Source of the DNA: Martinezella lusitana
GTDB lineage: Bacteria; Pseudomonadota; Alphaproteobacteria; Rhizobiales; Rhizobiaceae
Assembly: GCF_900094565.1 (NCBI RefSeq)
Contig: NZ_FMAF01000008.1
Location: 186,001-250,000 of the forward strand
Reading direction: 5' to 3'
Length of the DNA: 64,000 nucleotides
Position numbers and translations under genes: made by a program
The notes under the pieces: model-generated
Database searches by the model: none
Seen by the model: the letters and a program-made list of their open reading frames with translations, nothing else
What the model was told of the DNA's origin: nothing
In this document: piece by piece, positions 33,021-41,234 of the stretch
How positions within the stretch are numbered: the first letter of the stretch is position 1
How the letters are laid out: each line of letters begins with the position of its first letter

Positions 33021-34241
33021 ATGGACACCGCGCTTGCCGGTGCCCGCAGGCGATATCCCGTGAACACTGCTTCCCAGACCATCCGGTTCAACTCGACCCT
33101 GGCTCTCGTTTCCATCGTCGCGCTGACATTCTTCGGCTACCTGGCCATTGGCCTGCCGCTTGCGGTACTCCCGACCTATGTCGATAGCGGCCTCGGTTTC
33201 GGCGTCGTCTGGGCCGGCATCGCCATCAGCACGCAATATGTGGCAACCATCGTCAGCCGCGCGCAGGTGGGGCGGCTGTGCGATCAGTACGGGCCGCGCC
33301 GTTCGGTCCTGCTCGGTTTTCTCGCCTATGGGCTTTCCGGTATCCTGACGCTCGCCTCCGCATTGACCGTCCATGTTCCGGCGGCGAGCCTGGCATTGCT
33401 GCTCGCGGGACGCCTGGCGCTCGGCATCGGCGAAAGCTGGGTCAGCACGGCGGCGATCACCTGGGCGATCGGTCTGATGGGATCGCGCGAAACCGTGCGC
33501 ATCATCTCCTGGAACGGCATCGCCACCTATGGCGGCATTGCGCTGGCAGCACCCTTCGGCGCCTGGCTGCAAGGCCAATATGGTTTCTTCGCCATAGGCA
33601 TCGTGACGATCGTTCTCGCCGTTGCCGGGTTCATGCTGGCGCAAACACGGCCGCCCGTACCCGGCGTCAAGGAAAAGGGCATCGGCACCGGCCAGGTGCT
33701 GAGCCGCATCGCGCCCTTCGGCGTGGCGCTGGCGCTGGCCTCCAGCGGCTTCGGCGTGGTCATGGCCTTCGTCGCGCTGTTCTTCCACAGTCGCGGCTGG
33801 GAGGGCGCCTCCTTCGCGCTCAGCGCCTTCGGCCTCGCTTTCATGGGCGTCCGGCTTGGCCTGGCGCAAGCCGTTGCCCGGTTTGGCGGCCTGCCGCTTA
33901 CGCGTATCTCGCTTGTCGTTGAGATGATCGGCCTCGCAGCACTCGCCCTTGCGCCCTCGCCCACCATCGCCATTATCGGCGCGGCCCTTGCCGGCGCCGG
34001 CTTCGCACCGGTCTTTCCGGCACTCGGCAACGAGGCGATGGAGCGGATTCCACCACAAAACCGTGGTGTCGCGCTTGGTCTTTATTCCATCTTCCTCGAC
34101 GTCTCGCTCGGCACGACGGGCCCGATCGCAGGCCTGCTCGCCGACCATCTCGGCTATGCCGCGCCTTTTTCCTTCGGTGTCGGCGCCGTGCTGCTCAGCC
34201 TTCTTCTGAGCCTCGGCCTGCGCCGGAATCGCCGTCTCTGA
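33021..34241 (+). CDS. MFS transporter, YhhS/YfcJ-like
   Basis: The 406-aa protein has twelve hydrophobic segments. FFGYLAIGLPLAVLPTYV, WAGIAISTQYVATIVSR and GRLCDQYGPRRSVLLG (the MFS A-motif loop) closely follow the pattern of E. coli YhhS/YfcJ. It is a proton-coupled transporter of the inner membrane; the substrate is unknown. An alternative GTG start at 33060 (MNTASQTIRF) would give a more typical N-terminus of 393 aa. The frame is open to 32910 without homology. It stands alone on the plus strand. Confidence 0.88.
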   Translation: MDTALAGARRRYPVNTASQTIRFNSTLALVSIVALTFFGYLAIGLPLAVLPTYVDSGLGFGVVWAGIAISTQYVATIVSRAQVGRLCDQYGPRRSVLLGFLAYGLSGILTLASALTVHVPAASLALLLAGRLALGIGESWVSTAAITWAIGLMGSRETVRIISWNGIATYGGIALAAPFGAWLQGQYGFFAIGIVTIVLAVAGFMLAQTRPPVPGVKEKGIGTGQVLSRIAPFGVALALASSGFGVVMAFVALFFHSRGWEGASFALSAFGLAFMGVRLGLAQAVARFGGLPLTRISLVVEMIGLAALALAPSPTIAIIGAALAGAGFAPVFPALGNEAMERIPPQNRGVALGLYSIFLDVSLGTTGPIAGLLADHLGYAAPFSFGVGAVLLSLLLSLGLRRNRRL

Positions 34242-34349
34242 CAGGCATCGGGGCAATCCGCCTCATTGACGCTCCGAAGCAACAACGGTTGCAGGACGGG
34301 GCAACGGCTTGGTATGGGTCTGAGATCATAACCAGCAGGAGGCTCGCCC

Positions 34350-35411
34350 ATGAACGTCACCGAAATTGTCATCGAGGGCGATACTCCGGGGATTGCCTGG
34401 CGGCTGCCAGTCCTGCATTTCGCCGGCAGTAAAGCCGACGCGCCGAGGATCTACATCCAGGCCGCGCTCCACGCCGGCGAGCTGCCTGGGACGGCGCTCC
34501 TGCATTTCCTCTGCGAACGGCTGCGGCGCGCAGGGTTGGAAGGGGCGATACTTAGCGACATCGTCGTGGTGCCGCACGCCAATCCGATCGGTGCTGCGCA
34601 ATCGCATTTCGGCGAGATGCAGGGACGCTTCGACCTGGGATCGCGCACCAATTTCAATCGCGATTTCCCGCTGATTTCGTTGCGCGACCGCGATCTGCTG
34701 ATCGACAATCTCGACCGTTATCCGGCAGTCGACCGGCTGAAGCGCCAGCTGATCCATATGGCGCTCGGCGCCGATCTGGTGATCGATCTCCATTGCGACG
34801 ACGAGTCTCTGCAATATGCCTATATCGACGAGGCCTTCTGGCCCGAGGCGGCCGATCTCGCCGCCGCCTTGAATATGGATGCCGTGCTGCTATCGGACGG
34901 CGAAAGCTCGGCCTTCGAAGAGGCCGTCAGCTTCGCCTGGAAATATGAAGTGCCGGGAGAGAAGAAAGTACCGTTGCCGGGCAAGCTTTCGGTCACAGTC
35001 GAATTGCGCGGGACGCGCGATGTCTATCCGGACATGGCAAAGCAGGATGCCGAAGGGTTGTGGCGCTTCCTGGCCGCCCGAGGGGCCGTGCGCGACGACA
35101 GCGTTGATCTTGCCGCCTTTACCGGGCCGGCGGTGCCGCTCGACAATATCGAGATGATCCGCGCGCCGCAGGCAGGCACGGTGCTCTTCCATCGCAACAT
35201 CGGCGAACGCGTCGAAGAAGGCGATTTGCTGGCGACGATCATCACCGCGCCCGGCATGCCGGGTGGGACCATCGACGTCCGTGCGCCACAAGCCGGCCTC
35301 ATCGTTACCCGCGTCTCGGACCGGCTGGTGCGCCGGCGCGGCGACCTGATGAAGATCGGCTGCGACAGGCCGAGCGCGGTCGCCCGCAAGCCGGGCACGC
35401 TCGAAGACTAG
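34350..35411 (+). CDS. Succinylglutamate desuccinylase/aspartoacylase family zinc hydrolase
   Basis: The 353-aa protein has IYIQAALHAGELPGTALLHFL, with a zinc His and Glu in H-x-G-E, and LVIDLHCDD with the second zinc His. These are the signatures of the M14-like AstE/aspartoacylase group, in a carboxypeptidase-like domain at residues 30-250. A C-terminal segment (IRAPQAGTVLFHRNIGERVEEGD, VRAPQAGLIV) resembles a biotinyl/lipoyl-like or beta-sandwich cap. It cleaves N-acyl amino acids; the exact substrate is unknown. GGAGG lies upstream of the ATG. Its last bases overlap the small minus-strand frame at 35408. Confidence 0.88.
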   Translation: MNVTEIVIEGDTPGIAWRLPVLHFAGSKADAPRIYIQAALHAGELPGTALLHFLCERLRRAGLEGAILSDIVVVPHANPIGAAQSHFGEMQGRFDLGSRTNFNRDFPLISLRDRDLLIDNLDRYPAVDRLKRQLIHMALGADLVIDLHCDDESLQYAYIDEAFWPEAADLAAALNMDAVLLSDGESSAFEEAVSFAWKYEVPGEKKVPLPGKLSVTVELRGTRDVYPDMAKQDAEGLWRFLAARGAVRDDSVDLAAFTGPAVPLDNIEMIRAPQAGTVLFHRNIGERVEEGDLLATIITAPGMPGGTIDVRAPQAGLIVTRVSDRLVRRRGDLMKIGCDRPSAVARKPGTLED

Positions 35412-35563
35412 CGGCCGTCGATCACCTTGCACCGTATGGCGAAGGCGATGGCGGCCGCCTCCCTGAGAAGCGCGCCGAAGCGACGAACTTGATCCAGAGT
35501 GATGGCCATGGCCGCGCGGCCGGCGCGGACCGCTATGCCGAAGATTGTGCGATTTCCTGTCAC
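35408..35563 (-). CDS. Possible small protein (51 aa) next to a MarR-type operator
   Basis: On the minus strand a GGAGG (35571-35575) sits 7 nt before a GTG at 35563, which opens a 51-codon frame ending at 35408. The product (MTGNRTIFGIAVRAGRAA at the start) is basic and Ala/Arg-rich with no clear membrane span. An ATG two codons earlier overlaps the ribosome-binding site, so GTG is the better start. Upstream, at 35647-35661, lies a dyad with the same arms as the site before marR. I do not recognise it; it could be a real MarR-controlled peptide or a leftover of a lost gene. Coding evidence is limited to frame, ribosome-binding site and context. Confidence 0.38.
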   Translation of the reverse strand: MTGNRTIFGIAVRAGRAAMAITLDQVRRFGALLREAAAIAFAIRCKVIDGR

Positions 35564-35646
35564 GATCATGCCTCCGATCGAATTGATGCAGGCGATGTTC
35601 AGAGCATCGAAGGCAGCGTCGAAAACGACGCCGCCTCATATATATG

Positions 35647-35661
35647 TATGCATACTGCATA
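35647..35661. promoter_or_regulatory. Candidate MarR operator, second site
   Basis: TATGCA-TAC-TGCATA is a perfect dyad with 6-bp arms identical to those before marR. It is embedded in an A/T run (35636-35668) that could hold a promoter, about 85 bp upstream of the 51-codon frame and 35 bp past the marR stop. Confidence 0.5.
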
Positions 35662-35695
35662 TAAATTAGCTGAATGTCAAGGTCGCCGTTCGACG

Positions 35696-36217
35696 TTACG
35701 TCATGACGGTGATAGGGCACCTGTCCTGGTCGCAGACTCCCTGGTCGCAGACGCGGCAGACCACATCCTGATCGTCCCCGAGATCGACCAAAGCCGGCAG
35801 CAGCTTTTCCGCCAGGCGACCGAGTTGTTCGGTCTCCTCAGGCCCCAGCGCTTTGAACGCCCGGCGAATGACGGCGCGGCGGGCGGCGAGGCTCTTGTCA
35901 AACAGCGTCCGCCCGCTCTCCGTCAGTTGCAATGATCGGGCGCGCTTGTCGCCTTCGACGCCGCCGGCCCTGAGCACGAGATCCGATGTCACGAGTTGAT
36001 CGACAAGGCGAACGGTCGCGGAATGGGAGAGCGCAATCAGTCTGCGCAGGGTCTCGATCGTCAGGCCCGGCTCGGTGCCGATCTGGACGATGGCCGCGAT
36101 GGCGCTCGGCCCAAGGCCGGTTTCGTCGGCGAAGGCCTTTTCCATCTTGTCCACCAGAGCCAGGCTCATGGCGCCGAAGATGTTTTCCAGCCGCGATATT
36201 TCCCTATCCGTCGCCAT
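35696..36217 (-). CDS. MarR family transcriptional regulator with C-terminal Cys cluster
   Basis: The 173-aa protein has the MarR winged helix: LSHSATVRLVDQLV as the recognition helix at about residues 63-76, and GVEGDKRARSLQLTESG as the wing. Helices for dimerisation surround it. The C-terminus carries four cysteines, C154, C157, C162 and C167, spaced C-x2-C-x4-C-x4-C, a tail I recall from some MarR relatives and which could bind a metal or sense redox. The gene is divergent from the ArsC-like gene. A 21-bp perfect palindrome lies just upstream, pointing to autoregulation. Effector is unknown. Confidence 0.9.
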   Translation of the reverse strand: MATDREISRLENIFGAMSLALVDKMEKAFADETGLGPSAIAAIVQIGTEPGLTIETLRRLIALSHSATVRLVDQLVTSDLVLRAGGVEGDKRARSLQLTESGRTLFDKSLAARRAVIRRAFKALGPEETEQLGRLAEKLLPALVDLGDDQDVVCRVCDQGVCDQDRCPITVMT

Positions 36218-36235
36218 ACCCTATTCCACCGCCAT

Positions 36236-36256
36236 AAATATGCATGATGCATATTT
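36236..36256. promoter_or_regulatory. Candidate MarR operator, site upstream of marR
   Basis: AAATATGCAT (36236-36245), a central G, and ATGCATATTT (36247-36256) form a perfect palindrome 18 bp upstream of the marR start and 117 bp before the ArsC-like gene. It contains the core TATGCA-N3-TGCATA that recurs at 35647. Its position fits autorepression. Confidence 0.65.
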
Positions 36257-36372
36257 ACAGGAAAATCAGCTGTGATCGCAACGGCCAGGCGAACCGCTGC
36301 TCCATCTGGCCGGCTTTTCCCCGCCTTCGCTTGCGTGCTATGCGCTATCCGACAGCAAGAGACGGATTCGCC

Positions 36373-36729
36373 ATGACGATCACCATTTACGGCATCAAGA
36401 ACTGCGACACGATGAAGAAGGCGCGGACATGGCTCGAGAGCCACGGCATCGCCTATGATTTCCACGACTACAAGGCCATCGGCATAGACAGGGATCATCT
36501 CGAGCGCTGGACGAGCGAAGCCGGGTGGGAAGTCGTCCTCAATCGCGCCGGCACGACCTTCAAGGCTCTGCCGGACGCAGACCGCGCGGACCTGACGAAG
36601 GACAAGGCCATTTCGCTGATGCTGGCGCAACCTTCCATGATCAAGCGGCCCGTGCTTGAGGCGGAAGGAAAACTGCTTGTTGGATTCAAGCCCGAAATTT
36701 ATGCGGCTGTCTTCGGCAAGACCGCCTAG
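36373..36729 (+). CDS. ArsC/Spx family thioredoxin-fold reductase (YffB-like)
   Basis: The 118-aa protein starts TIYGIKNCDTMKKARTWLE, with the single active Cys in KNCDTMKK as in the YffB branch of the ArsC family. It continues FHDYKAIGIDRDHLERW, LNRAGTTFKAL, SMIKRPVLE and LLVGFKPEIY. Known ArsC enzymes reduce arsenate with glutathione or glutaredoxin; YffB-type members are glutathione-dependent thiol reductases of unclear substrate. The ATG at 36373 starts the homology; the frame is open earlier. It is divergent from marR and 10 bp ahead of ybaK, probably one transcript. No other arsenic gene is nearby, so arsenate resistance is not implied. Confidence 0.9.
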   Translation: MTITIYGIKNCDTMKKARTWLESHGIAYDFHDYKAIGIDRDHLERWTSEAGWEVVLNRAGTTFKALPDADRADLTKDKAISLMLAQPSMIKRPVLEAEGKLLVGFKPEIYAAVFGKTA

Positions 36730-36739
36730 AGGCAAGGCC

Positions 36740-37213
36740 ATGTCAAAGACCACCCGCGCGACGCAAGTGCTGACCCAGGCGAAGGTCGCCTTCACCGTGC
36801 ATACCTACGACTACGATCCGAATGCCGAACGCGTCGGCATGCAGGCGGCGGAAGCGCTTGGCGAGGAGCCGCATCGCGTGCTGAAGACCTTGATGGCCGA
36901 GGTGGACGGCAAGCCGGTCTGTGCCGTCGTGCCCTCAGACCACGAAGTCAGCATGAAGAAGCTCGCTGCTGTCTTCGGCGGCAAATCGGCGAGCATGATG
37001 AAGCCTGCGGATGCCGAGCGTCTGACGGGTTACCACGTCGGCGGCATCAGCCCCTTTGGCCAGAAAAAGCTCGTGCCGACCGCCATCGAGGCCCAGGCAA
37101 TGACGGAGGCCCATGTCTATGTCAACGGCGGCCAACGCGGCCTGCAAGTACGGCTCAGCCCGCAGGATGTATTGGCCGTTTTGAAGGCCAAGGCGGCATC
37201 GCTGATTGCCTGA
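36740..37213 (+). CDS. ybaK: Cys-tRNA(Pro)/Cys-tRNA(Cys) deacylase YbaK
   Basis: The 157-aa protein has the YbaK/EbsC fold. TRATQVLTQAKVAFTVHTYDYD opens it in two short runs, then GEEPHRVLKTLMAEVDGK, CAVVPSDHEVSMKKLAAVFG, the substrate-pocket Lys and YHVGGISPFGQKKLVPTAIE. It removes cysteine from mischarged tRNA(Pro) in trans. The ATG at 36740 lies 10 bp after the ArsC-like gene; homology starts there. Length is canonical. Confidence 0.94.
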   Translation: MSKTTRATQVLTQAKVAFTVHTYDYDPNAERVGMQAAEALGEEPHRVLKTLMAEVDGKPVCAVVPSDHEVSMKKLAAVFGGKSASMMKPADAERLTGYHVGGISPFGQKKLVPTAIEAQAMTEAHVYVNGGQRGLQVRLSPQDVLAVLKAKAASLIA

Positions 37214-37306
37214 TCGGCACCGCGGACTGACAAACCGCCTTCATTTTCGCCGCAAAGCGGTCTAAGTCTGGGGACCATCCTTCCGATCAAACACGCAGGT
37301 TTTGCC

Positions 37307-38560
37307 ATGACGCCCGACTCCCCCAACAACCATCCCGTCGATCACGCCAAGCTGGAGAAGCTTGCGGAAGTGGCCGTAAAGGTCGGGTTGCAGCTGCAGT
37401 CTGGCCAGGATCTGCTGATCACCGCGCCAGTCGCCGCGATGCCGCTGGTGCGGCTGATCACGCGCGAGGCCTACAAGGCCGGCGCGGGACTCGTCTCCAC
37501 CTTCTATTCGGATGAGGAAACCACGCTTGCCCGCTACGAATACGGCCAGGATGCAAGCTTCGACCGTGCGGCGAACTGGCTTTACGAAGGTATGGCCAAG
37601 GCCTTTTCCAATAACACCGCGCGCCTTGCCATTGCCGGCGACAATCCGATGCTGCTCTCCAACCAGGATCCGGCGAAGGTGGCACGCGCCAGCCGTGCCA
37701 ATTCGGCTGCCTATAAGCCGGCGCTGGAGAAGATCTCGAATTTCGATACCAACTGGAACATCGTCGCCTACCCGAACTCCTCATGGGCAAAGCTGGTATT
37801 CCCCAACGACCCGGAAGCGATCGCCGTCGCCAAGCTCGCCAAGGCGATCTTCGCCGCCTCGCGCGTCGACGTCGCCGACCCGATCGCGGCCTGGGCAGAG
37901 CACAATGCCAATCTGCGCAAGCGCTCCGAATGGATGAACGGCCAGCGCTTCGCCGCCCTGCATTTCCAGGGTCCGGGCACCGACCTGACGGTCGGTCTCG
38001 CCGACGGCCATGAATGGCATGGCGGCGCCTCGACTGCCAAGAACGGCATCACATGCAACCCGAACATTCCGACGGAAGAGGTCTTCACCACGCCACATGC
38101 GCTGCGCGTCGAGGGTCATGTCTCGTCGACCAAGCCGCTGTCGCACCAGGGCACACTGATCGACAATATCCAGGTCCGTTTCGAAGAAGGTCGCATCGTC
38201 GAGGCCAAGGCGACGCGTGGGGAAGAGGTGCTGAACAAGGTGCTCGACACCGACGAGGGTGCCCGCCGGCTCGGTGAAGTGGCGCTGGTGCCGCATTCCT
38301 CGCCGATCTCGGCCAGCGGCATCCTGTTCTACAACACGCTCTTCGATGAAAACGCATCGTGCCACATCGCACTCGGCCAATGCTATTCGAAGTGCTTCGT
38401 TGACGGAGCGTCGCTGAGCCAGGAGCAGATCAAGGCGCAGGGCGGCAATTCCAGCCTGATCCACATCGACTGGATGATCGGCTCCGACAAGGTCGACATC
38501 GACGGTATCAAGCCGGACGGTTCGCGCATGCCGGTCATGCGCAAGGGCGAGTGGGCGTAG
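37307..38560 (+). CDS. Aminopeptidase, peptidase family M29
   Basis: The 417-aa protein carries the M29 metal-ligand blocks in order: NIPTEEVFTTPH (first Glu), RRLGEVALVPHSSPIS (second Glu and a His), DENASCHIALGQCYS (His) and IHIDWMIGS (Asp). These bind two metal ions, as in thermophilic aminopeptidase T/PepS. The N-terminal region includes LLITAPVAAMPLVRLITREAY in two parts. It trims N-terminal residues from peptides in the cytoplasm. Length (about 410) is typical. It is transcribed alone, about 90 bp after ybaK, and is convergent with the quinone reductase/xseA pair. Confidence 0.94.
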   Translation: MTPDSPNNHPVDHAKLEKLAEVAVKVGLQLQSGQDLLITAPVAAMPLVRLITREAYKAGAGLVSTFYSDEETTLARYEYGQDASFDRAANWLYEGMAKAFSNNTARLAIAGDNPMLLSNQDPAKVARASRANSAAYKPALEKISNFDTNWNIVAYPNSSWAKLVFPNDPEAIAVAKLAKAIFAASRVDVADPIAAWAEHNANLRKRSEWMNGQRFAALHFQGPGTDLTVGLADGHEWHGGASTAKNGITCNPNIPTEEVFTTPHALRVEGHVSSTKPLSHQGTLIDNIQVRFEEGRIVEAKATRGEEVLNKVLDTDEGARRLGEVALVPHSSPISASGILFYNTLFDENASCHIALGQCYSKCFVDGASLSQEQIKAQGGNSSLIHIDWMIGSDKVDIDGIKPDGSRMPVMRKGEWA

Positions 38561-38572
38561 GCAGGGACAGAG

Positions 38573-39166
38573 CTAAAGGGCGGCAAGAGCCGCCCTGACG
38601 CGGGCAAGATGAGCCTTGCGTCCGGCTTCGCTGACACGGTCCATGTCGTGCAGCGCCAGCATGCGGAAATTCAGCCGCTTGGCACAGAAGGCGGCAATGC
38701 CGCGCTTCAGCAGACGCCGCACCGGATTGCCCATGTAGAGGTGGACGATCCACCAGGGCGAACCGGTCGTCGTCAGCGCCCAGAACAGGCGGATATTGGT
38801 GAGCTTCGGCACGATGCGGCCGCCGGCGGGATCGTGCGTGAAAGCGATGCCGGGCGCAAAAGCGCGATCGAAGAAGCCCTTGAGAATGGCCGGAAAATTG
38901 AACCACCATTGCGGGAAGACCAGTATGAGGCCCTCGGCCGCGCGCAGCCGCGCGACGATGGTGTCGACGCCCGATGTATCATAGGGCTGGTCGAAATAGC
39001 CGCGCCGCTCGGCTTCGGACAGGCGCGGGTCGAAGCCCTCACGATAGAGATCGAGCAGATCGACCTGATGCCCTCCGGCGGCAAGCGTCTCCTCCGCAAC
39101 CCTTGCCACCGCAGCGGCAAAGCTATCCTCCAGCGGATGGGCCAAGACCAGCAGGATACGCATCAA
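38573..39166 (-). CDS. NAD(P)H-dependent oxidoreductase, flavodoxin-like (quinone reductase/KefF type)
   Basis: The 197-aa protein starts MRILLVLAHPLEDSFAAAVA, the FMN/FAD phosphate site of the Flavodoxin_2 family. VFPQWWFNFPAILKGFFDRAF and the start of GFDPRLSEAERRGYF follow, the latter typical of NQO1/KefF-like enzymes. It reduces quinones by two electrons with NAD(P)H. Its ATG overlaps the xseA stop by 4 bp (ATGA), so it is translated with xseA; the link between the two activities is not obvious. Substrate unknown. Confidence 0.88.
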   Translation of the reverse strand: MMRILLVLAHPLEDSFAAAVARVAEETLAAGGHQVDLLDLYREGFDPRLSEAERRGYFDQPYDTSGVDTIVARLRAAEGLILVFPQWWFNFPAILKGFFDRAFAPGIAFTHDPAGGRIVPKLTNIRLFWALTTTGSPWWIVHLYMGNPVRRLLKRGIAAFCAKRLNFRMLALHDMDRVSEAGRKAHLARVRAALAAL

Positions 39167-40764
39167 AAAAGACTTCCCTGCTTCGGCGGAGCGGCGGGAT
39201 CGGCTGCCTTTGCGCTTCGCTTCTTCGATGGCGGCGTACCGGCTGACGGCGTTGTCTCACCATCGCTCGTGACCGCGCCGACGCGGCCATCGGCGAATTC
39301 GATCGAGATGGCGGCACCAGCCGTAAGCGCGGCGGCAAGAGAAACCGGCCGGTCGTCTTCGTCGCGCACCACGGCATAGCCGCGTTTCAGGACGTTCTTG
39401 TAGGACAGCGACTGCAGAATCCGCTCCTGCGCGACGAGTTCGCTGCGCGCGCGCGTCAACTGATGCCGTATCGCCGTGTCGGCGTGGCGGACGAGATTGC
39501 CGAGGCGATCGCGGGCCCGGCCGGTTTGCGCTTCCAGGCGCGACGGCAACGTGGCGAAGACGGCATCGGCCCTGTCTATACGAGCGCGGGAACGGTCGAT
39601 CATGCGCTCGATGGTGCGTTCGGCGCGGGTCATGCGCTCGTTGAGCTGCTGGCGGCGCTCGGCAATCCGGTTCGACAGGATATCCGGCCGCAGCTGCGAG
39701 GCCATGCGCTCGAAGGAACGGCGCTTATTCAAAGTATTCAGCTCCAGCCCACGGCCCAGGCCGGCGGCCGCCTCATCGAAGCGACGGCGCGGCAAGGCGA
39801 GAAGCTGGTCGAGCGAAGGCAAAGCGCGCAGGAGCGCACGCACCGCCTGCCGCCGCTGGTCCATCTGCCTGGTGACACCGCCCTGCAGACGGGCGGAAAG
39901 ACTTGCGAGCTGCGCCTCCAGTTCGGCCTTGACCGGCACAGCCATTTCCGCCGCTCCCGTCGGCGTCGGCGCACGCACGTCGGCGGCATAATCGATCAGC
40001 GTCCAGTCGGTCTCGTGACCGACGGCGGAGATCAGCGGGATCTCGCTGGCGGCGGCGGCGCGAACGACAACCTCGTCGTTGAAACTCCAGAGATCCTCCA
40101 GACTGCCGCCGCCGCGCGCGACGATCAGCACGTCGGGCCGCGGGATCGGGCCATTGGGGGCGAATTCATTGAAGCCGCGAATGGCGTTTGCCACCTCGTC
40201 GCCGGACCCCTCGCCCTGCACCTTCACCGGCCAGACCAGCACATGCACGGGAAAGCGATCGGAAATGCGATGCAGGATGTCGCGGATGACGGCGCCGGTC
40301 GGCGAGGTGACGACACCGATCACGCGGGGCATGAAGGGAAGGCGGCGCTTGCGCTCGGGATCGAAAAGGCCTTCGGCGCCAAGCTTGCGCTTGCGCTCCT
40401 CCAGCAGCGCCATCAGCGCACCAGCGCCGGCCGGCTCCAGCGTCTCGATAACGATCTGATATTTCGACGAACCGGGAAAAGTCGTCACCTTGCCCGTCGC
40501 GATGACCTCCATCCCCTCTTCAGGACGGAATTTCAGCTTCGAGAATGTGCCTTTCCAGATTACCGCGTCGATGCGGGACCTGTCATCCTTCAGCGAGAAA
40601 TAGGCATGGCCCGAGGAATGCGGCCCGCGATAGCCGGAGATTTCCCCGCGCACGCGCACCTGGTCGAACGCATTCTCGACCGTGCGCTTGATCGACCCGG
40701 ACAATTCCGAGACGGAATATTCCGTCAGGTTCGACGGCGAATCACTCTCAAAAAAGCTGCTCAT
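39163..40764 (-). CDS. xseA: Exodeoxyribonuclease VII large subunit
   Basis: The 533-aa protein has an N-terminal OB-fold (YSVSELSGSIKRTVENAF, VRGEISGYRGPHSSGHAYF; residues about 15-110). The Exonuc_VII_L domain follows with RVIGVVTSPTGAVIRDI, DVLIVARGGGSLEDLWSFND and ISAVGHETDWTLIDYAADVRA in consecutive blocks, then a long coiled-coil (residues about 280-440). It degrades single-stranded DNA with XseB; xseB is not in this window. The C-terminus is extended with a Lys/Ala/Pro-rich tail. It leads a two-gene run with a quinone reductase gene. Confidence 0.96.
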   Translation of the reverse strand: MSSFFESDSPSNLTEYSVSELSGSIKRTVENAFDQVRVRGEISGYRGPHSSGHAYFSLKDDRSRIDAVIWKGTFSKLKFRPEEGMEVIATGKVTTFPGSSKYQIVIETLEPAGAGALMALLEERKRKLGAEGLFDPERKRRLPFMPRVIGVVTSPTGAVIRDILHRISDRFPVHVLVWPVKVQGEGSGDEVANAIRGFNEFAPNGPIPRPDVLIVARGGGSLEDLWSFNDEVVVRAAAASEIPLISAVGHETDWTLIDYAADVRAPTPTGAAEMAVPVKAELEAQLASLSARLQGGVTRQMDQRRQAVRALLRALPSLDQLLALPRRRFDEAAAGLGRGLELNTLNKRRSFERMASQLRPDILSNRIAERRQQLNERMTRAERTIERMIDRSRARIDRADAVFATLPSRLEAQTGRARDRLGNLVRHADTAIRHQLTRARSELVAQERILQSLSYKNVLKRGYAVVRDEDDRPVSLAAALTAGAAISIEFADGRVGAVTSDGETTPSAGTPPSKKRSAKAADPAAPPKQGSLF

Positions 40765-40815
40765 GGGCTTTTTCTAACCGATGTCGCGAAAAATGCGGAG
40801 CCTTGTGCGTAACGC

Positions 40816-40905
40816 CTTCAATCGGAATCGATTGAAGGAAAGGATTATGCGCAGATTTAAAGTGCTCCTGTGTCCTTTGCGCGTCCCACAGGACACGCGG
40901 AGCTT
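40816..40905. repeat. Rhizobial intergenic repeat element
   Basis: CTTCAATCG (40816-40824) and CGATTGAAG (40829-40837) form a perfect hairpin around GAAT. Then come AAGTGCTCCTGTGTCCTTTG and CGCGTCCCACAGGACACGCG with a second dyad. The order of blocks matches, on the reverse strand, a repeat I remember as abundant in Rhizobium genomes (hairpin, GCGCAAAGGAC, then a conserved GCACTTTAAAT). It lies in the gap between divergent xseA and the small membrane protein gene. Confidence 0.6.
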
Positions 40906-41003
40906 ATTGCTTCATCAAACGTTAACCCTGTCGACAAAGCCTTTCTTAGCCATCCGTGCGTAATTCTGTGCAAAGTGATTTTTGGTAAAGAGGATATGGA
41001 GCG

Positions 41004-41234
41004 ATGATATTCGTGACCGCCACGATCATCGGAATTGCCGCCGGCCTGCAGCGCTCGACGATCGCTGCGATGCTGGGTGTGGCGCTGGTGAGTATCGCCT
41101 TCATGGCAGCCGTCGCCGTCTCCATCGTTGTGCCGCCGCTGACGACGCTGTTCGTCGCGCTGGGCGGCTACAATCTCGGCTTCATCGGCTATCTCATTAC
41201 CACCGATATGATGGAGCACGGCCGCCGCGCCTAG
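41004..41234 (+). CDS. Small two-span membrane protein, unknown function
   Basis: The 76-aa product is almost wholly hydrophobic, with spans at about residues 2-14, 20-44 and 46-66 (TIIGIAAGLQRSTIAAMLG, VAVSIVVPPLTTLFVALGG), and a short polar C-terminus DMMEHGRRA. AGAGGATATGGAG upstream supplies a ribosome-binding site. A preceding ATG GAG CGA TGA ends at once, so 41004 is the start. I do not recognise it. It is convergent with the GT-C-like gene and overlaps its 3' end by 4 bp. Confidence 0.68.
   Translation: MIFVTATIIGIAAGLQRSTIAAMLGVALVSIAFMAAVAVSIVVPPLTTLFVALGGYNLGFIGYLITTDMMEHGRRA

Noticed and set aside
32646..34256. 536-codon minus-strand frame opposite the MFS gene
   Set aside because: Charged, low-complexity shadow; the plus strand encodes a twelve-span transporter.
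35489..35935. 148-codon plus-strand frame across the marR 3' end
   Set aside because: Antisense to marR and to the operator region; no recognisable sequence.
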